64,000 nt of DNA, taken from Rotaria macrura (Eukaryota; Rotifera; Eurotatoria; Philodinida; Philodinidae). The notes under the pieces were generated by a model. That model was not told where the DNA came from. It worked only from the letters and a program-made list of their open reading frames with translations, and searched no databases. This document shows positions 62,661 to 64,000 of this stretch, one piece after another. The first letter of the stretch is position 1, and each line of letters begins with the position of its first letter. The stretch covers positions 132,281 to 196,280 of the forward strand of contig OENT01000103.1 in assembly GCA_900239685.1 (NCBI GenBank), in the 5' to 3' direction. The position numbers and the translations under genes are program-made.

Positions 62661-63014
62661 GTCCAGTACTCAAGCGTACTCCTTGTACTCCCAGGCCGTA
62701 CGATAAATATGCTTCAACAAGTTTTACATATTTCAAGCCTACTACCCACCTGTGTTGTGGCATATTAGTGAGAGTACAGCCAGCATAAATCCATCTCGCA
62801 ATAAAGCTAAAATACTCCGTTTTATTTCATTGACTTCCAATTCTGGAGTACGATGAAGTATTTTAGCTTTATTGTGAGATGGATTTGTGCTGGCTGTACT
62901 CCCACTAATATACAGTAACACAGGTGGGTAGTGGGCTTGAAATATGTAAAATTTGTTGAAGCATAGTTATCGTACGGACTGGGAGTACAGGGAGTACGCT
63001 GGAGTGCTGGAGTC
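62661..63014. repeat. Foldback element with ~157-bp inverted arms
   Basis: Arm 1 (62661-62817) and arm 2 (62855-63014) are reverse complements over their whole length with scattered mismatches, roughly nine matches in ten by eye. Long exact words are shared (atgcttcaacaa, ttttacatatttcaagcc, actacccacctgtgtt, aataaagctaaaatact). The spacer is only about 37 bases, so a transcript would form one long hairpin. Short gtactcc words recur near the outer ends. There is no coding capacity. It looks like a foldback/MITE-type DNA element or a hairpin-forming repeat. Confidence 0.85.
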
Positions 63015-64000
63015 TCGCCTTTTCCCCCTTGAACGTATACCATGCGTACAAGGTTTTATACATGCTCAACATTTATTGGATGATCATATATACTAACAAT
63101 TTATTAAATATGATCCATCCTATTATCTTGTATTGGCATGTTCTCTTGTAGTCGAAGTTTTAATTTTATATATTTGTTTTTATGAAATTGCGATTTATTT
63201 CATCTACAATAAGATTAATTGGAACCATTCGAAATTCACTTGACTCTCTAAAAATGTGTACAATCAAAAAACAAAGCATATAAAATCTACTAAAGCATGA
63301 AATAGAAAAATCGGAAAAGTCCATAATCCAATAAATAAAAAAAATCTACTCTCATATACTGATGACAACAATCCATATATATTGGCATATTGAATCGTTA
63401 TTAATTTCAATAAAATAATAAAAAATAGCGTTCATGATATAACGATAATAATATGAGCATAAGTTTTGTGTACATATTTTAATGTATGATGATTCGATTT
63501 CAATAGCATATCTATGTTTTCTTCTTGCTATGTGCGTTAAATTGATTACACAATGAAACTAATTAAAATTATGTTTCGATATGGTTTTATTTTAATTTCT
63601 TGGTTTTTTTGATGTATGAAATTAAGTTTCTTCGAATAAAATGAAAATTAACTTTTCCATCTTATTTGTTTTTTATTTCAATATGATCAATATAGTATTT
63701 AACCGATTCTATAAGTTTTTTTCGAATCGATAATCTATATTAAATTTTAAAAAAATATTCATTTTACTAACTTTTTTTGACCAATATTTGATTAACTACC
63801 ATCTATATTTGTCTGACAGACATATTGCTAGTTGATTCGATCCAGGTGAGACAAAATAATTTTTATGATCATTAACGGTAACACTCACCATGCAAAAGAA
63901 CATGCTATGCGATGAAAAATCAAACCGTAGTTATGCATACACAATGGTTGGAACAAAACGTGCATCATAGATAGTCGACAATTCTAGCTTTTACAACCAT
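63015..64000. other. Right edge, no gene seen
   Basis: AT-rich sequence with no open frame of note and no repeat structure found. Confidence 0.5.

Noticed and set aside
1-64000. CRISPR arrays, bacterial operons, reverse transcriptase or transposase genes
   Set aside because: No regularly spaced repeats, no ribosome-binding-site-led gene strings and no RT or DDE motifs were seen in any frame. The window is plainly spliced eukaryotic DNA.

Overview
This window looks like nuclear DNA of a small invertebrate. It is AT-rich, and its genes are broken by many short GT-AG introns (mostly 50-110 bp, with a few of 0.7-2.4 kb). Intergenic space is full of microsatellites. The gene set is metazoan: a family-2 chitin synthase, a myotubularin, an immunoglobulin/fibronectin adhesion receptor, a collagen-olfactomedin membrane protein and a net/ATOH8-type bHLH factor. 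Chitin synthesis, intron sizes and base composition would fit a protostome such as a bdelloid rotifer. That placement is inference; no sequence here proves the taxon.

Layout from left to right. 1-5240 holds a small unknown ORF (607-870) and the 3' part of a proline-rich repeat protein (3242-4967, + strand, first exon not found). 5240-11465 is a 6 kb stretch without recognisable genes, but with two inverted-repeat structures. 11466-16042 is a complete 15-exon MTMR6/7/8-type myotubularin on the minus strand. It carries a divergent FYVE-type zinc finger at its C-terminus. After a 5 kb divergent intergenic region with long TC tracts comes a complete chitin synthase (21064-31165, 16 exons, 1671 aa).

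34716-42532 is a single-pass Ig/FN3 receptor (977 aa) ending in a PDZ-binding tail, best compared with Echinoid. 42921-47359 is an unknown 449-aa charged protein. 47929-48777 is a single-exon membrane protein built from three similar two-helix units. 49245-49600 is a recently inserted tRNA-derived SINE with a poly-A tail and perfect 17-bp target-site duplications. 52965-55158 is a gliomedin/colmedin-like protein. 56206-57474 (+) is a Pro-Val-rich repeat protein that converges tail to tail with a small single-pass membrane protein gene (57542-58200, -). 59412-60187 is a net/ATOH8-like bHLH gene whose start codon appears to lie in an 8-nt exon. The last 3.8 kb contains a strong foldback element with arms of about 157 bp.

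The genes do not form an operon or a defence system. Several encode cell-surface or matrix functions (chitin synthase, Ig receptor, colmedin, Pro-Val protein), which is probably coincidence of position. Exon structures were assembled by eye from splice signals, reading phase and family similarity. In every complete multi-exon model below, the exon lengths sum to an intact reading frame.
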